This document shows, one piece after another, positions 61,946 through 64,000 of a stretch of DNA of 64,000 nucleotides. Both the position numbers and the translations under genes were made by a program. The notes beneath the pieces are model-generated. The model did not search any database and was not told the DNA's origin. It saw only the letters and a program-made list of their open reading frames with translations. Position 1 is the stretch's first letter; each line of letters starts with the position of its first letter. The stretch spans positions 248,001 through 312,000 of the forward strand of contig CALNYL010000009.1 of the NCBI GenBank assembly GCA_942490775.1, in the 5' to 3' direction. Origin of the DNA: UBA6489 sp942490775 (lineage in GTDB: Bacteria > Patescibacteriota > Gracilibacteria > BD1-5 > UBA6164).

Positions 61946-62686
61946 TTATTTTTTAGGATTATAACTTCTATCAACTCTTCATGTGTTATCTGAAGTTAAT
62001 GGAGGTTCATTATACTTACAACTTGAGGTGTTATCAGAAATAATAGGAGGATTATCACCTGTAATTTTAGGATAGCTAGTGTCTTTTTTTTCTGACATAA
62101 TCATTATTGATAAAAAATAAATTATTATTAATATAAAATATATAAACAGTGAATATAAAATTCTTTTAAATCATATTCAGATACTACTTATTGTATCACT
62201 ATTTCTTTTATAGGAATCATTTAGTGTTCATAATGTATCAAACTTTAGTCAAAACACATCTTTTTCATTAGACCAAAAAGTTTTTGTTTGTCTTAAAATA
62301 TCTGGTCCAGTATAAAATGTTCTTAATCTTAAAAGATAAATATAGTAACCTAATATAAGTAATCAAATTGTTATAACAATAACAAACAATGATATTACAA
62401 CAACATTATATTCAAGAAACCTTTTAGACAAAAAGAAATTTACTAATAAGTATCACTGTATAGTTGATACAAAAGCAAAAAACCACATAAGCTTTGTATT
62501 CAGTGAATTGTATATTTTATTATGCAAGTCTAATTGTCTATATCATGCATCAATTAAGACATTAAGCTTTAGTTCTTTATCACTAGGACCAAAATCATCA
62601 CTAATATATCAAAGATTTTTTCCAGTTTTCTTAATCCTACTTTTTTTATTTATAAAAAGTTCTTTTCTATTTTTTCTACCTCACAT
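61946..62686 (-). CDS. Multi-span membrane protein, unknown
   Basis: 246 residues. Charged N-terminus (GGRKNRKELFINKKSRIKKT), then three hydrophobic helices: LMWFFAFVSTIQGYLLVNFF, VVVISLFVIVITIGLLILGY and ILYSLFIYFILIIIYFL. Between helices 2 and 3 is a soluble segment (FYTGPDILRQTKTFWSNEKD). The tail is Pro-rich (NPPIISDNTSSCKYNEPP). It is not recognised. It precedes dnaG by 15 bases on the same strand and is likely co-transcribed. Confidence 0.7.
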
Positions 62687-62823
62687 AAATACAATCAAAA
62701 ATTAAATTTTAACTATTGTAGTTATTTTAAATCTATACTTTTTATTTTATCCAAAAATAAAAATTTTACAAACTATAAAAAAGCAATAAAATAAGGTTTT
62801 AATAAAAGCTAATTTTAAGAAAT

Positions 62824-63144
62824 ATGGAAATAAAAATATATTGAAAAAACAAAGAAGCCAAGGAACTTTTCAATAAAGTAACTTTGATTTTAGAAGAGTT
62901 ATGAATATCTGATTTTATAAAAATCAAAAAAACTACGGATAAAAAACTAAAAGAAGAACTAGATATAAAAAAAGACTTCGCTCTAATTGTAGAAGAGGAA
63001 GCCATAGATTTCAAAGATATGATATTTGAAGGGACAATTCCAGAAGATGAAGAACTAAAATCTATGTTTGTAAGCATTATTTGATGAAGTCCTAGTTCTC
63101 ATTGTTCTTCTTGAGAATGTGGTAGTGGATGTAATTTGTGTTAG
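62824..63144 (+). CDS. Thioredoxin-fold-like protein with Cys-rich tail
   Basis: 106 residues. The N-terminal part MEIKIYGKNKEAKELFNKVT, then EELGISDFIKIKKTTDKKLK and ALIVEEEAIDFKDMIF, has the strand-helix-strand order of small redox/thioredoxin-like folds but lacks the CxxC active site. The C-terminus SSHCSSGECGSGCNLC carries four Cys and a His in a Gly/Ser-rich tail, likely to bind metal. It is cytoplasmic, monocistronic and of unknown function. Confidence 0.65.
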
Positions 63145-63232
63145 GAAAAAAGGCTTGTTAAGTGCAAATAGAAATCCAAATCTGTGTTTTTACTTCATGT
63201 AGTTTTCAGTCTGAAATATGTATAAAAGTTGG

Positions 63233-63274
63233 TATATTTCGAACAATGCACAAAATGCATTATACTTTCTACGA
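63233..63274 (-). repeat. Dispersed 42-base repeat, copy 3
   Basis: The reverse-strand reading TCGTAGAAAGTATAATGCAT then TTTGTGCATTGTTCGAAATAT matches copies 1 and 2 with three or four changes. It contains a perfect ATGCA-CAAAA-TGCAT palindrome. It lies in the 254-base gap before the next lipoprotein. Confidence 0.75.
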
Positions 63275-63398
63275 AAATCTATATTTATTTTTTTGTTAAA
63301 TTCTAATTTTTCAGTATTATTACATATGTAACATAATTATAGTTAAAAATGTGACAAAATATGACAATAATAATTTATTATCGCTATATATAAAAAAT

Positions 63399-64000
63399 AT
63401 GAAAAAAATAATCTTCATGCTAATTATATTTTCCCTTTTTATCTCTTCTTGTTGAACAAAAGTAAACAAAGACGAAAAAATCATATACCTAAATAAAAAA
63501 ATAGAAGAACTAACCATAAAACTAGAAAAAACAAAAAAGAAAGAAGAACTAGAAAGGGAGATAGAACTTCTTAGTAAAAAAATAAATGAAGCCTCCATTG
63601 ATAAAACACCTGAAGAACTACAAAAAGAATTAGCCAAAAAAGAAGAAGCCATATCTAAACTAAAGCTACAAGCAAAAGAGCTAATGATAAAAAATAGAGA
63701 AACAGAAAATAAAGAAAAAGAAAAAACAGAAATACCAAAAGAAAAGATATTAGACATAAAATTTTATGCACAAGCAATAAATTGAAACTTTGATCCCCCA
63801 TATCTAAATTTTTGTGAAGAAGCTAGTATATTAAACTGATACTACTATTTAGTATGAAAAAGACCAAGCCTTAGTGACTATGATAAAGACTTATGGAAAA
63901 TGAAAAAATATGAAGACAAAAATTTTGAATGATGATATAGGCACACATCACTTCAAGAAAGTAAAAAACTATTAAAAGCATTCCAATGAGAAAACGAAGA
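63399..64000 (+). CDS. Lipoprotein with coiled coil and C39-like peptidase domain, cut by window end
   Basis: The lipoprotein signal MKKIIFMLIIFSLFISSCGT is followed by a coiled coil of about 90 residues rich in Glu/Lys (IIYLNKKIEELTIKLEKTKK, EREIELLSKKINEAS). From residue ~125 comes DIKFYAQAINGNFDPPYLNF then CEEASILNGYYYLVGKRPS, which resembles the C39-type peptidase (C39_2) start with its catalytic Cys. The gene continues past 64000. Such proteins are surface or extracellular peptidases. The identification of C39 depends on the short region seen. Confidence 0.72.

Noticed and set aside
62508..63757. Several Ser/Phe-rich open frames on either strand
   Set aside because: They are antisense to the membrane protein at 61946, the Cys-tail protein at 62824 and the lipoprotein at 63399, which have better starts and recognisable features.

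Overview
The window is AT-rich and almost every long gene is open only if UGA is read as glycine. Invariant glycines of MurG, DnaK, Gmk, RecQ and pyruvate formate-lyase are written TGA, and every frame I could follow ends in TAA or TAG. This is genetic code 25, known from Absconditabacteria (SR1) and Gracilibacteria (BD1-5/GN02) of the Patescibacteria (CPR). All genes were called with TGA = Gly, which turns fragmentary frames into complete genes. Coordinates were checked by hand for codon phase; family names come from recognised motifs, not from searches.

Layout. 0-7.3 kb: a glycosyltransferase, lipoprotein, LysM-CHAP hydrolase, L21, tRNA-Gln, HisRS, a PAP2 phosphatase and MurG (envelope and translation). 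7.4-9.1 kb: a decayed zone of broken frames ending in a Gmad2-domain remnant. 9.2-16 kb: a DUF4143 ATPase, an aminotransferase, DapB, tRNA-Glu, L11, a WecG/TagA glycosyltransferase and a lone TyrA. 16.5-22 kb: Hsp20, small secreted proteins, HolB, and the S20-IF3-L35-L20 translation cluster. 22-32.5 kb is an accessory region: a RecQ helicase with a DUF559 nuclease domain nested in frame, two tandem DKNYY-repeat exported proteins, a hypothetical gene with no UGA codons, and a wrecked type ISP restriction-modification gene that carries a second DUF559 insertion. 32.8-33.4 kb: an IS4-type transposase remnant. 33.4-40 kb: a reverse-strand run with membrane proteins, an oligopeptide-type binding protein, SecG, a VirB2-like pilin, a TraC/VirB4 N-domain protein, PrgI and YbeY, then a structured 6S-like RNA. 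40-48.5 kb: ferredoxin, a TrmB regulator, ADP-forming acetyl-CoA synthetase, a DUF4160/DUF2442 pair, PFL-activating enzyme and PFL. Together the last three make a pyruvate-to-acetate ATP route. 49-64 kb: RpoD, a large frameshifted surface protein, a prepilin peptidase, a Na/Ca exchanger, DnaK with a CIRCE-like operator, Gmk, TrmD, DnaG and a C39-like lipoprotein cut by the window end.

The most unusual theme is a family of palindromic sequences that sits in intergenic DNA and also inside reading frames (RecQ, the ISP gene, PFL, the IS4 remnant and the end of the surface gene) without breaking most of them. In two cases the palindromes bracket a DUF559 endonuclease domain. Other points worth checking are a probable one-base on/off frameshift in the signal peptide of the largest surface protein, in-frame TAA/TAG codons at Gln-like positions in decayed genes, and a dispersed 42-bp repeat containing TATAAT.
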